From contig JAWUZG010000029.1 in assembly GCA_036785705.1 (NCBI GenBank), positions 14,647,501 through 14,711,500 on the forward strand: DNA of 64,000 bases. Reading direction: 5' to 3'. Positions 11,301 through 24,056 of the stretch are shown piece by piece. The DNA comes from Acanthornis magna. Lineage: Eukaryota; Chordata; Aves; Passeriformes; Acanthizidae. Below the pieces are notes generated by a model. The model did no database searches and was not told where the DNA came from. It worked only from the letters and a program-made list of their open reading frames with translations. The position numbers were made by a program, and so were the translations under genes. Positions within the stretch are counted from its first letter, which is position 1. Every line of letters starts with the position of its first letter.

Positions 11301-13320
11301 TAGTCTCTGACTTAGATGATACAAAACTTTCTCTCAATGATTGCAAACAGCGATATTTCAAATGCCATGTGCTGAAAGAACGTGGATGGCTTCTGTATTT
11401 TATATCGTTGATAATTCATGAACAATATGTGCTCATGGGTAATTGTTACTAAGCTCCTTGTGATGTTATCTGGAAACTACAAGCCTTTTGATTGTACAAC
11501 ATAAAATTAAACTGCCTTCATTTCTTACCCTTTTAATATTTTTCTGTCTAATTGGGAGATAAACAGGGAATGCACAGCTTATTACATGCACGTTTGGAGA
11601 TCCATGATGTGGAAATTATAATGGATACTAATTAATCCAGTTTGTAGTGCAGAAAATACTGTTTTCTGACAGTGTTTCAAAGCTTAAAGACTTAATTTAC
11701 CGTGGTTCCTAAGTAAACTGGACTTTGCCCAGGAATAAAACCCCAGTTGAGCACACTATATCAGAACTGAGGTTTCAGAAATGTGAAAAACCATAAGAGG
11801 GCGTAACCCGTGTAGAAACTTTGCCAGCCACCGACAAAAGGTTATATACAGTCTTTAGGTGAATGTGAGTACAGACATTTAAACTGGATCTCTGTTTCAG
11901 TTAGAAAAAATAGGTACATAAAATTAACTTGCCTTCACCACACTGAAATAAAAAAAAAGTTTATTTAATCTTAATGAGGAAAGGATACCTGTCCTCTCTG
12001 TACAATGCTATATGTAAACTACCTATTTAATGATTGAATAGACTGTGTTTATAGTCCTTATGAAGCTGAAAGGCTGCAAGACATGAAACAACTATATATT
12101 CCATTCACTAGTGTGTGAGAGACTTGGAAAAAATCTTCTAGGACCCTTAAATCTCAATATTTATCTCATCAGCTGGATAAGTTTTTCGACAAAGACACAT
12201 GGTCTTAGCTTAGATAAGGGAGCCTTTGTGTAACTATGCTTAAAAAAGTATAAACCCAAAGAGAATAGACCCCCCAAAACATCACAGAAACAAAACAGTC
12301 TTCCAATGGCAGAATAATTAAAACTGTCCACTGGTGACCAATTTCAAAATAAGAAAATTACAAAGTGGCAGAGATTGAAACACAAGGTTAGTTTTGACTC
12401 TTTTGCCAAATGAAAGAAACCCTCTCTCTCCCCCTCTTTGACTGCACCCATACCACACATTTTCATACTATATATGATCTCCTTGTTCTTACCTTTCTAT
12501 ATGGTTTTAATTCCATTTCTTTTATATTCTCCATAAATTGACTTAAACCAGTTTCACAAGATTAAATTTTCATTATTACTTGATTATAGTTATCTACCTG
12601 TTACTTCCTCTCTTGAGTTTAAAATCTTGACCTCCTATTTCTTTTCTTCCTGTGGCTCTTCAAAACCCAAAGGCTATCCTTCATAACATTTGCTTTATGC
12701 ATGCTTCTGTAATTCATATGATTTATATTGTTATGAATATTTTATTTAAGAGATGGGACACACTTCTATTTTAAGGTGCAGTGGTTAAATGAGGAACATT
12801 TTGGAATTATATTTAGGGCTGTGTATCTCAAGACACAACCATATAAAAGGCAGTTTACCCTGTCTTTTACTTAAAATTAGGAATGACAAAATACAAACTT
12901 GACAAACTATGCATTCTTAACCCTGAGATGAAAAAATTAATTGTGAAGCCTTTATATAGTAACCTTTCAAGAACTTTGTTAATAACATTGAGTTTCCGCA
13001 GCAATTAAAATGGATATTTCATCATAATGGAATGATGTATCTAAGTCAGCCGTTAAATCTGTAGTTATCCAGGTTTTTGTTTTATAGTCAAGGTGTTTCA
13101 TAGTTCTAAGCTGAATGAAGACTTTTGAAATATTTTAAATTGGCCATCTTTGATGGCAATCTGACAGTGACAAAGAATGTGGCTATGTAAACTTCAGAAT
13201 AAATTTAAGAAAAAATCTCTACATTGAACCACAGTTTAGAAGCAAATATAACAGGAACAAAGAAATCTTTTCTTGGGACAATGGCCTGAAACTAATTTTA
13301 AACCAAAATACAAGATGCTT
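8341..13320. other. AT-rich noncoding sequence, about 5 kb
   Basis: No host gene, RNA gene or repeat family was recognised. A 117-codon plus-strand open frame at 9038-9391 has no recognisable domain or signal peptide and is probably chance. Pyrimidine-rich patches occur near 12418-12440, and no other notable structure was seen. Confidence 0.6.
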
Positions 13321-13460
13321 TGTCAAAAAATCCCCCCCAAAATGAAACCAAAAGTCTTCAGTTTTCTAAAATACTAAGATAAAAATTTTATGTTTGACTG
13401 AAGGATAACAACCATAACTCAGCTTTAAGTATTAGTAGGTGAATGAGTCTGGTGGAAGAA
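13321..13460 (+). repeat. Second direct duplication, copy A
   Basis: This aligns with 14105-14230 in the same orientation. Both share TGTCAAAAAA at the left, a TCTTCAGTTTTCTAAAA-like block, TTTGACTGAAGGATAACAA, CTTTAAGTATTAGTA and GTGAATGAGTCT near the right. Several short gaps separate these blocks, including a C7 tract (13332-13338) present only in this copy. Offset between copies runs from about 784 at the left to 771 at the right. No known transposon signature was seen. Confidence 0.85.
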
Positions 13461-14104
13461 GAAATGCCTGGTCCTCAGGGATAAGGGCGTAAATGTAACA
13501 TGTGGCTACACTTCCTGCATGTTTTTGTTTGAATTATTTGGCCCAAATTGTATAGATAATAAGATATATCACTCCTTTACAGTCATGTCTGATATTGAAT
13601 CAATGAAAATGAGGCCATAAATACTTTTGACAATCTAGGCCCTAGTAGGTTCCTGTGCTTCGCTTTCTCCAATTGTAAGAATGTGCATTAACTAATTATG
13701 GTAGACTGCCTTGTTCCTGCAGCAAATAAATATGTAGAATATGTAGAAGATAGAAGAATTTTGAAAAACCCATAGAAGAACAAATGGAAAAAAAAAAATT
13801 TATTTCTAACTTGAAAATGATTAAAGATGTACTGCACAATTTCATTTTGTTAGATGAGCTGTGAAGAGCCAAGTAAGCTATCATAAGGCTGGCCATGACC
13901 ATGGACCTGAAGAATCACGTTTTACACTGGGCGAACTGAATTAAGACAAAGCTCTGGTCCAAGTCCAGATTAACTAAAACTGATGTAGCCCATCTTCATC
14001 TATAATGATCACAAAATTCTGGTCAGTATTAAATTAGCTGACTTAATGTTACAGACATGTTTTAGTATGACACTTTTTTGTACTGAAGATAAGGTCAAGA
14101 GATT

Positions 14105-14230
14105 TGTCAAAAAAAATTACAATAATCCTCAGTCTTCTAAAACATAAAGATAAAAACTTTCCATTTGACTGAAGGATAACAAATGGAACTCAACTTTAAG
14201 TATTAGTAAGTGAATGAGTCTAGTGGTGAA
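14105..14230 (+). repeat. Second direct duplication, copy B
   Basis: Partner of 13321-13460. Homology ends shortly after GTGAATGAGTCTAGTGG, and the flanking sequences of the two copies do not match. It could be an old local duplication or two copies of an uncatalogued short repeat. Confidence 0.85.
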
Positions 14231-14821
14231 AGAGAGGATTAATTAATCTACAGATCAGCGTTTCAGCTACAAGGAATTACTTCCCTGAAGTTCTTTTCCC
14301 GATAAAATGAATGAAAACAGGATTGGAGGCAGTGAATGAATGAGCTTTGTAGGAAGATAAAGAGTTAGTCTGAATTTCTTTCAGCCTTGGATTGATTTTA
14401 AGCTTTTTGTGCTTTCAGCTTAATCCTCCAGGAATGTAATAAAGTGTTACACGAGGTCAGCATGAAGGTGAAAATAGCATTTGAGTCCGCAGGATTATCA
14501 AACCTCTGCTGTTAGTCTCCCTTTTTCCTATTCTCAATTACAATTCTCAACTTCTTTTAATTTGACGTTAAGCGGTGTAAAAATGGATCATAACACTCCA
14601 TGAGCATCAATATAAAGAAATAGAAATAAAAGTTAAGATATCAGGAGCAAAACTATGGTAAGTATTCTGTTGGCTCAGTTGATAGCAATTACAAGCCTAG
14701 TATACCTCAGTGTGTCTGGCTTTATAGCTGGTAGAAATTTGCTCGATAAACACACAGGAATTACAGAATTTCCAAATTAGTTGCCTCATAATTTATTAGT
14801 TGCTTAACTAACTGTCAGTCC
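14231..14821. other. Noncoding spacer before a CR1 element
   Basis: AT-rich sequence with no gene or repeat recognised. Confidence 0.6.
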
Positions 14822-15747
14822 TCCAAGGACAGGATGATATCTGTGGATGAGGGAAAATCTGTGGATGTTGTCCATCTGGAATTTAGTAAAGCCTTTGACA
14901 CCCTTTCCCACAGCATTCTCCTGGATAAACTATCTGCTCATGGCTTGGATAGGCCCACTCTGCTGGGTAAAAAATTGGCTGGATGGCTGTGCCCAGAGAG
15001 TGGCAGTGAACGGAGCTAAATCCAGTTGGCGGGTGGTCACAAGTGGTGTGTCCCAGGGGTCAGCACTGGGGCTCTTTCTGTTTAGCATCTTTACCCATGA
15101 TCTGAATGAGGGCAAGTTCTCAGGAAGTTTACATGTGACTCCTAAGTTGCAGTGATTTCAAGTTGAGCATAACTCACGTTGGGCATGAGTGTCGATCTGC
15201 GGGAGGGCAGGAAGGCTCTGCAGGGGGATCTGGACAGGGTGGAACCATGGGCTGAGGACAGCTGTGTGATGGTCAACACGGCCGAGTGCTTGGTCTTCTG
15301 GGCAACAGAGCTGGTGAAGGGTCTGGAGCATGTCTGATGAGGAGAGACTGAGGGTGTTGGGTGTGATTAGCCTGGAGTAAATGGAATGCTCAGGAAGCAC
15401 CTTATCACTCTCCACAACTAGCTGGAAGGAGGGTGCAGCCATGGGGGAATTGGTCTCTTCTCTCGAGTAACAAGTGACAGGGCAAGAGAAAATGACCTGC
15501 AGTTGTGTCAGGGGAAGTTTAGACTGGATGTTAGGGAATTTCTTTATGGAAAATGTTGCAAAGCCTTGGAACAGGCTGCCTAGGGAAGTGTTTGGGTCAC
15601 CATTCCTTGATGTATCCAAAAAACCCAAAGATGTGGTGCCTAGGGACATAGTTTAGTGGTAGACCTGGCAATGCTACGTTAATATTTCAAATCAGTGATT
15701 TTAAAGGTCTTTTCCAACCTAAACAATTCTATGATTCTATTCTGTAA
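14822..15747 (+). mobile_element. CR1 LINE, about 0.9 kb, internally deleted
   Basis: The longest CR1 copy in the window. The 5' part encodes a piece of the ORF2 reverse transcriptase (separate entry). The middle (about 15180-15300) matches the region after the catalytic motif, with GGGCAGGAAGGCTCTGCAGG and GGATCTGGACAGGGTGG. The 3' part carries GAGCTGGTGAAGGGTCTGGA, CCTTGGAACAGGCTGCCTAG and the terminus AATTCTATGATTCTATTCTG. Compared with the usual CR1 order, sequence is missing around 15125-15175, where the third catalytic motif should lie, and near 15306, where a large part of ORF2 is skipped. A minus-strand open frame of 163 codons (15158-15649) is an antisense shadow of this element. Confidence 0.95.
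14834..15120 (+). pseudogene. CR1 ORF2 reverse-transcriptase fragment, frameshifted
   Basis: Frame 1 (14834-15019) reads [18 protein letters not shown], which is RT motif A; its catalytic aspartate is at 14897-14899. A single frameshift near 14965 moves the reading into the frame that covers 14847-15155. There [13 protein letters not shown] and the motif B stretch [19 protein letters not shown] (about 15035-15091) follow in the expected order. The third motif, with its paired catalytic aspartates, is missing where the element is eroded or deleted after about 15125. The fragment is therefore enzymatically dead. The identification rests on the order and spacing of the two motifs and on the CR1 3' end downstream. 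Confidence 0.92.
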
Positions 15748-18700
15748 TGCAAATATCAAGAAGAAAATGTCTACTACAAATCACTAAATGTGGTTTAGAA
15801 CGGTAATAATCCCTTCAAAAATTTTCATTACAGCATTTAATGACTGGCTCACAGGTACATTATGGACTTTCAACATCACATTGGTTCATTAGCTGTCAAA
15901 TCGGCCAACAGTGCTGGCACTGACCAGCCCTGTAATAATCTTTGGTTATCCTTTATCCATTACCCCTATAGAAGTCATTACTCTAAAGAAATGGGTATCA
16001 TAAGCTGGAAATATATAAAGTATATACTTCAGGTTTAAACAAGTGCTTTGCTCATAACATAGCCACAGTAAGTATATCAGGCATTGCATTCCAGCCAGGG
16101 TAATTTGCAGCTGTGTAAAGACGCAGCCTTTATGTTCACAGAGGTAACAGGGTAATGAAACCTGCTGCAATCAGCAGAAAGCTCAGTGAAAGCTACAAGA
16201 CCTGTTTAGGCTCCACAAACGCTGATCCCTGTATCCTGACATAATTACAGTTCTATCAATATTCAAGACAGCTAATTTAGAGCCAAATCTGTTCTACAGC
16301 AGTTTAAACTTTGGTTCGTACAACGAGAACAATAAAAATGACAATAGGAAATATGAACACATATGGAACAAAACCTAAAAATCATTCTCATTGAAACCAA
16401 GTAGAAATAATTCCTGCAAAATTTTACCTAAGCAATTGAAAGTACAATCATCTTTTATTTCAAATAAGTACTTTTTTATTAATGAATAAAATATACTGTT
16501 ATTTTAATCAATATTAAATACCAAGGAAAAGAGTAGGACTGTTGTCTTTTACCTAGGATAACATATATTTATGGCAGCTATCAGGAGAATGAATTCGGTT
16601 TTTAACCTACACAGCTCAATAAGAATATGTCACTAAATAAGTATTGTAAAATTATGTGTTTAGAAATCAACAAGCAAAAAAGAAATCCCATAACAATTAA
16701 GAGGGGGGGAATGCTAGTGTACTAAGCCATGGAGCTATAGGTTTGAAATCATGGAAAATCAGAATTACAGTCAAAAGAAATTAGAAACTTGTGACTGAGA
16801 AGTAAACCCCTAAAATAGAAGAATGTTCAGAGAATATAGTCAAGGACTTCTATAATTTTTAAATTATTATTGCAACACAGCAATTAAAATACAAGTAAAG
16901 TCATACGTCACAACTTTTCCCCATCTGAAAAGTTCTTGGTGATGTCAACACTGGTGAACTTTATTATAGAAAGAAAACCCCTGACCTAAGAAAAAGGGCT
17001 ATTGAGTTACTTCTTCTAAGGAAAATGTAAGAAAACGCCATCACTTGGTATAAAGTACTATTAATAGACTCCTTGCAATCTTTCCATAGTGTTAGAACTA
17101 AAAAATGGGTACTTTAGTAAGAGTATAAATATAACTCTGGAGGAATGGTGTTGCTATAATTACACCTCTGAGGATAAGGGACAGGTGATGGAAAAATTGT
17201 TATGAAAAATGAGCATGAGAGCAAATGAAAGGTGATTTTTTTGTTACATCTATAACCTTTATTACTTAATTATTCTTAATGCTAAGCAGCAGGACCTCTG
17301 GAAGTTACATATATCTATATCTAACTATATATATATATATGTATCTAATAATGGTAGAGTAATTATCTCAAAGCCACTCCAGAGTTGTCAGAAACAGTAA
17401 AGTGAAAAGAGCCATCTTATCTTGAATTTTTGTGCACAAATCTCTTATGTACAAATTATAGTCAAACTAGTAATTTAGTTTGTTTAGTTTAACACACTGA
17501 CACTACTTTGGAAAAACAAAAATCAGTAATACATATGACAGAAGTTTGTAATTTTAACATTTACACTGCTTGTATGATTTCCATCATACTCTATAAAAGG
17601 AATTCAACAAACTCATTAAGGTGTTGAAAACAGAACTGTAAGGTTGTTATTATAACTTATAGCATATACCAGAACAAATTTAATAAATGTTTCTTTGAAA
17701 GGATCTGGTTTTGGGTGTCACTTAGGATCCTTACAGCTGTTTTAAGAATATGCCAGATGTTCTCATGGCATGGTTTCCACACAGTTTGATAACTGCATTA
17801 TTCAGTTGACACCAAGCAAAATAAGGTCACATAGGGAGGTTGTAAGGATGACTTTATATTTAAGTGTCTCTAAGCATTACTACAAAAATTTTAGATGTCA
17901 GGCTTAAGAAAACCCTAGTATAAATAATATGATTTTGAGATCTGGCAAAAACTAAAAGTTCCTCCTTGTTTTAATTTGACAAGCAGCTGGCAAATTGTTT
18001 TGGAAATGAGGGGACTTAAGTAATTTGCTTTGAAATTGGCTAGAAGCCTAAACCTAGGTGAGAAAGTAGTTTTAAAATCTTCAGCTTGAGTGTCCCACAT
18101 TCCTAACCACTTCTTAGACACTTTCCTTTATGCATTACAATTGAGAGGTGCCCCAATGTTTAATCACCATCCTTTATTTTAACTTACCAGCTAAAGCTGT
18201 AGGTTTTCTGTGCTCCACAACTAAAATTCAATGTGACCTGATTTGTACATCTTAGCATGGTCCCTCCAACAGAATCTTTGCTATTCTCGAGCCTCCTGAC
18301 ATTTGTCTGTTGTGGGGCTTTCTGGGCACAGCCTTGCATAATAGAGAGATGCCTTAGTGACTTCACCCAGAAGACAGACAGCAAATTCCTAGGGCTTTGT
18401 GCAGCTTGGCAAATGTCAGAACCCACTGAGTTGTCTCAGGTGGAAAGATACACAAGCCATAGGAAAGGTCAGGCAGCTATGATCTTGGATATGCTGCCAA
18501 TAACATATAAGAGTAAAGAATAAATTAAAAATTATTTCTTGTATGCTACAAATGAGTAAGTTTTTAGCTCTTGCTTTCATATAAAGCAATGTTATTTGCC
18601 TAGCATACCACTGCAGACAGTTTCTGAATTCTAAATTAATTTCTGACTGATCTTTACTAGAAGATTTACAACTTACACAAACCTGTGATCTGAAGCTTGA

Positions 18701-19491
18701 TTTATAACTCACTGACACATAGCAAATAGAGAGAATTAAGATGCTATTTGAACATGAAAGCATAGTGCAAAAGGAGCCTCTTCAGACAGAAATACAGAAG
18801 TTAGAACAGACAATATGCTCAACCATGCAAAAACTCTGCCATTACATAGTACTCCAGGGATTAAAGCAAATAAAAAGGTGACCCTTCTTAAAGCATTACT
18901 CATTGCAATAATGTACAAGCTAAGGATAAAATTATGCCACTTGGCCAAGGCTAAAAAAGATACTTAAAATAAAATAAATAAATTTCAAAATCTAGGGCAT
19001 CAGTGGCTGCAACTTAAATGCTCGATCCCCTAGGAAAAACTTCTTCCTAAAACCAAGGAACTAGAGAACACTGTTTCTAACTGAAACAGAAATATAAGTA
19101 AATGGAAAATAACATTTACTCAAATGGCAGATGGTTTTGATCAAGGAGATTATATCTACCACGGATAAAAATTAACTGACTGCAAACTAAGTAAAATGCA
19201 TGAGAGGTGTACTTTGGGGAAGATTTTTGCAGTCCAACACAAAATGACTTCAAGAATTACAGTTCAAGCTTAAAGTAAAATGCTTACAGTCACACTGTTG
19301 TCTTTACATTATTGTATGTGCATATGTGTTTTGTATTACACTATGAAGGAAAAAGTATAGTCATCCTACAGATGTTCTAAGGGTATTTTTATCCACACAC
19401 ATAAGAATTACTCTGAAATTCAAGTGATCAGAACCACTCTCCCAAAGGTAGTGTTCTGCTAAAACGCTAGAAATCAATTGTTGATTTATTG
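15748..19491. other. AT-rich noncoding sequence, about 3.7 kb
   Basis: No gene, RNA gene or transposon was recognised. Overlapping short open frames at 18184-18763 on both strands show no conserved motif. A TA microsatellite lies near 17308-17349. Confidence 0.6.
17308..17349. repeat. TA/ATCTAT microsatellite
   Basis: ATATATCTATATCTAACTAT-type sequence leads into a pure TA run of about 15 bases (17326-17340). Simple repeat. Confidence 0.85.
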
Positions 19492-19510
19492 TTTACTGTC
19501 AGCAATAAAG

Positions 19511-19705
19511 CCCACACTGAAGCAGGCTCCTGGCAGGACCTGTGGATCCTGGAGAGAGGAGCCCATGCTGAAACAGGTTTGCTGACAGGACTTGTGACCC
19601 TATGGAAGAGACCCACACTGGAACAGTTCATGAAAATCTGCTGCCCATGGGAAGGACTCATGTTGGAAGACTGTCTCCCACGGGAGAGACCCCACACTGG
19701 AGCAG
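19511..19705 (+). repeat. Internal imperfect repeats of the LTR
   Basis: Five copies of a word close to CCCACACTGGAGCAG begin near 19511, 19562, 19612, 19657 and 19691, each followed by a variable tail. Spacing shrinks from about 51 to 34 bases. They lie in the upstream part of the LTR, where promoter or enhancer repeats are usual. They keep a 81-codon plus-strand frame open (19489-19734), which I do not regard as a gene. Confidence 0.85.
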
Positions 19706-19924
19706 GGGAAGAGTGTGAGGCATCCTCCCTCTGAAGAGGAAAGATTGGCATAGGCATGTGATTACCTGACCACAGCCCCTATTCCCCATCCGCATGTGTG
19801 TGCTGCAGGTGAAGAACAGGCAGAAAAATCATGAGCAAAGTTAAGCCCAGGAAGAAGGGAGGAATCGGGGCAAGGTAGTTTTAAGATTTGGTTTTACTTC
19901 TCTTTACCCTACTCTGATTTTGAT

Positions 19925-19930
19925 AATAAA
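19925..19930 (+). promoter_or_regulatory. LTR polyadenylation signal AATAAA
   Basis: A canonical AATAAA lies inside the LTR, 190 bases before its 3' edge and just before a T-rich stretch. This is the position expected of the R-region signal in this kind of LTR. It could end host transcripts read through on the plus strand, which is inference. Confidence 0.6.
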
Positions 19931-22900
19931 TTCAATTAAATTTTTCTAAGTCAGGCCTGTTTAGCCCATGATTGTAACTGGTGAATTACAATCTCTCTCC
20001 CTGTCCTTAATCTTGACCTATGACCCTTTCATTGTATTTTCTCTCTGTTCAGCTGAGGAGGGCAGTGATAGAGTGGCTTTAGTGGGCACATGGCATTCAG
20101 CCACAGTCAATCCATCACAATATTGAAACCAGTATGACTTCTATAAAAACTGCCTCTGATTTATGCCATGGTCAAGAGGGGTAATCTGGTCTTAATCTCT
20201 TTAATGGAAGTCCATGTGAAAAAATAATTGTTGCTTGTTTTTCCACTATTCTAGCTATTTTCTATTTACTGTCCTATTTTAAGTGACTATGACAGTACAG
20301 AATATATGGTTAACCAAAAACTCAAAGAAACAAACCAGTACTGCAATCCTTGTTGACGTTGTTCTGCTCCTGACTGCACTAAGGTATCAGGACTTGGTAC
20401 ATGATGCCTATTTTCAAACCAGGTGTTTAAGCCTACATTTGTTTCAAAGCTTCAGAGACCTAACGTTAAGCAAAGGCTTATGGAAATGAGCTTTTCCCTT
20501 TAACCTTTCCATAGTATTCCATTTTAGGAGAGGTTTTTCTGTGTGAAATTCTTACTGGACATAGGGCATGCTCCATATTCCTTAGAGTGACGTAGTATAT
20601 CAATGACCAAAACACATTTTGCCACCATATTAAAGAAATAAGAAAATGATAGCAGTAATTTCATGCTTCAGGTATGTCCTTACCACTTCTCATTAGTGAT
20701 GTATCAAGTACTTCACTTGCATGCACATGACATCTTAAAATTACTGTTTAAGGCCACTTTTGAAAGCTCTAGTTATGCTTCTTATGCTACTGCAGCTCAA
20801 AAATTAAAAAAGATAAAGATTAAGCTAAATAATAATTATCCCTTATTAATCTAAAGGCAAACAGTTAAAGTCAGCAGTATTACCACACTAATCGGGAAAA
20901 TAATTATCAAGGCTAAAGATAAGCCAGGAAGTTACTCAGGACTGCAACATTAAAATTTTACTTGCCTTTCAGATCTCCTGCCCAGAAGGATAAACCTGAT
21001 TGAGTTAGTGCTTGCTTTTGATTAAAAGAACAAACCCAAAACAACAACCAAAAAACCCCAAATAAACTAAACAAACAATACACCTATTGAGAAGGATTGA
21101 AAAATAAGGCTCCAGGACCTGTAGCTCTGAATGACTTTTCATGTTCTGTTTGGTTTTTGCTTTATAAGGTATTAAACTCTAAACACAATAGTGTCCTTAA
21201 AATGCTTAAGCTGGGTCATTGTTTGCCATCAGCTCCTGAAATCCTTACCATCTTAAACCCTGAATCCCACACGATGTCTGTTATTTCCTCTCCTCTCAGA
21301 GACTGAGGTGGGGGCTCAACCTAAAACCTGTTGGTAAACACTGAAAGGGGGATTTTAATGTCCCCTCAATTCATATAGCTTATGTTTTGGAGTGTATCAG
21401 AGATATGTTCTGTAACAATGATTTTATTGTTTCCGGTAAAGATCTGTGCCTTTGTGCTCTGTCAGTGATCCAAGGTTCATGCAGCAAGCACTCAATTCTC
21501 TGCCACTTAGGAAAACTAGATAATCTACTGATCAGATAGTCTGCTTGATCCATAAACTGTGTCATAATACTTAAGCAGTAAAAGCACTCTTTTCTTACAG
21601 CTGTTGACTTCTTTGTCTCCCTTAACTTTCTTGAGTTTTGATTGAAAGTCTTAGCTGCAAGAATGTGAACCCAGTAAGGGGTGGAAAATTCAATGGCAGT
21701 TAAAATGAACCCTCCAACTTTTTTGCTACTACCAATTTAAAAAAAAAAAGCTTTTAGTAGAAGATATGTCTTGGAAGCAAAATGAATCACACGCCATGTT
21801 CTCTGGATAGTCTCAATGATATTTACCATTAATAGAGCCGTATGGGAGCATCTGAGTACGCCCCCTTTATCAAAAATTGTCTATGCAAAAGTTAAAAGAA
21901 CCTAAAAATCTGCTGGCACTTGTAAAATCACATTCAAACCACAAAGACAACAGTGCTCAAGACTGTTCCTGTTTAATATTTGAGAGATTATAAATTATTC
22001 AGAACATCTATTTTTTTCCAAAGAGGTACCCTTCAAGTTTCTTTTTAAAATCCATTTTTAATGGAGTTTAATTCCTTTATTTCTTGCCCTTTTTTTCTTA
22101 TTATGTCCTTGAAATTCTGATTTTATCTGGCATGGTATCAAGAGCTTGATCATTAAAATCCTCACTAAGCAATAGTCAGTGAGTGCCCGCATAACAATTA
22201 ATTTAGTTTTGGGTACCATTGTTTCGGTTTTTCAGAAAACTGAATTACAGGAAAACAGAGGATGGAATGGAGGAATCTTGGAATGACTGCTTGTCCAACT
22301 CTTTACTGAAATCAGAGAAAATTTTTATTGCATCTCATAATTGTTATTGATGTGCCCAGCTTCTTCAGAAGAAACATGAAATCCAGAACTAAGAAATTCC
22401 AACCCTGGGCAATCTATTCCCAATTATTGAATATAACTTTAAATGAAAGCATTTCTGTTTCACCTGCAGTGTACAACATTACACACAAAAACACAGAGCA
22501 GATCTGTGCAAGAAGATTAAACTCATAGAGAAAGCTTTTAGTTTTGTTAAAAGATGAAGAATATGTTCAAAAGCCTAACAAGTGAACATCTATATTGTAG
22601 CAGGAACAATGTAGATAAAATGACTTTTAATCTTACTTCCATTGCTTTGCCACCTTGAAAACCTCTATAATTCAGATGCCAACTGAGGCACAACAAATTT
22701 TATAACGGTATATATAAAATAGGCCACTAGCGATTATACCATAATACCAATGAAAATTCATATGCTTCCACTTGTTAGATGACAGTTTACAGGAAACAGC
22801 TCACGCATGTTTCCAGCAGCCTTAACAACCCACCTGTCTCCTGTCTTTCCTTCCATGAAAGACTTGAAGACCCAAGATTCCCAAAGGAAATGGAAATTAC

Positions 22901-24041
22901 TGGGGAATCTCCTATCACCTTATGAAGGAATACAAAAGATTAATTAAATCACGTTTTTCTTGGCAAAGAAAATACTTGGTAATATTATTAAATAGAACTT
23001 TTATCTACTTCACTGAAAAATATAAAACAAAGTTATTTCATTTTTTAATGGTTTGTTTCATGTATTTGACAGTTTCCAGATCTTTATTTCCTACCATCAA
23101 GAAGGGTGAGGCTATGAGAGATGATTTTTCTCTTCCCAATTCTACTAACTCAGACACACTGACAGTTAGAAACCAAAGAAAGCATACTAGCACCACTGGT
23201 AAATGGAAATGCATGAAAACTTGACTTGTTGCAGGTTTTTTTCCTCACAGTTGCACACATCTTTCTCATACTAGAACCAAAAATTATTTTAAGTAAACTT
23301 TTTTCCCTATTAGTGTTTCTATCCTGAACAGAATTGATGTTATCTCTCTTTGCTGCATTTTTTACCACTTTTCTCTTTTCAAAATTTGAAAAAAAATGAA
23401 AAAATCATCACTGTAGTATTAAAACTGTTGCTGGAGTTGGAAGGAAATAAAGAAACCAAGAGAAATGTATGTTCGGTTCTTACTTCAGGAAGAAGGAGAA
23501 CTGAATAAAAAACTTCTTAGAAAAAATCAGGGTTATTCTTTAACAACAGAACACAATATCCCAAAGTAAGCACATCCCCCTACCCCCACTCCCTGCAAAA
23601 AACCCCAAAAAACCAACCAACCAAAACCCTAACCTTTAAATAACATAGTTACCAGAGACATCCCTCTAAACATCTCAAAATTTTTAAATGTCCCCATTTC
23701 AAGAAACATGAATGGAACTTTGATTGGAAATCAAGCTGTCATTACAAATCTTGTGTTTAGTAACTTTCTCTCTTCCTATATCCAAGGAAACCACTGAAGT
23801 TCTGTCTAAGCAGACTTACATGATCACAAGCATCACTGATGATAATGTTTTTTTCATAAAGAACTACCACTTGCAATAACACCAAAAATTTTCAAGTTAC
23901 ACTTTTCTCTCTCTACAAGCCTTTCCTGTTAATATTAATTTAATAGAACAAGCAATTATCCAATTATCTTTGCATTTAAATTATTGAAATGTCCAGGTTA
24001 TAATTGTAATCATTAGTTACTGAAATTGCACCTGCAAATGC

Positions 24042-24056
24042 TATATATATATATAT
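24042..24056. repeat. TA dinucleotide microsatellite
   Basis: Seven TA units in AT-rich surroundings. Confidence 0.85.

Larger units (their letters stand above)
19492..20120 (+). mobile_element. Solo LTR (endogenous retrovirus), passerine-type
   Basis: The block is clearly richer in GC than its surroundings and matches, from memory, a long-terminal-repeat family common in songbird genomes. Its 5' part has five imperfect repeats of a CCCACACTGGAGCAG word. The central part has GTTAAGCCCAGGAAGAAGGG and TTTTAAGATTTGGTTTTACT. A polyadenylation signal lies at 19925-19930, and the 3' part has CAGCTGAGGAGGGCAGTGAT and ends near TCCATCACA. No primer-binding site, gag, pol or env sequence follows, so it is a solo LTR or an isolated fragment. 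A five-base TATTG occurs just outside both edges (19487-19491 and 20121-20125) and is the best target-site-duplication candidate, although the termini it implies are not canonical TG...CA. The 5' end could be truncated. Exact family name and class are not determined. Confidence 0.82.

Noticed and set aside
15158..15649. 163-codon minus-strand open frame, the longest in the window
   Set aside because: It lies wholly antisense to the plus-strand CR1 element at 14822-15747 and is a shadow of that element's GC-richer sequence.
19489..19757. Overlapping open frames on both strands (81 and 96 codons)
   Set aside because: They are kept open by the internal repeats of the LTR and carry no retroviral protein motif.
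23616..23632. CCCTAA word as an interstitial telomere repeat
   Set aside because: Only a single CCCTAA occurs, in an A/C-rich tract; there is no array.
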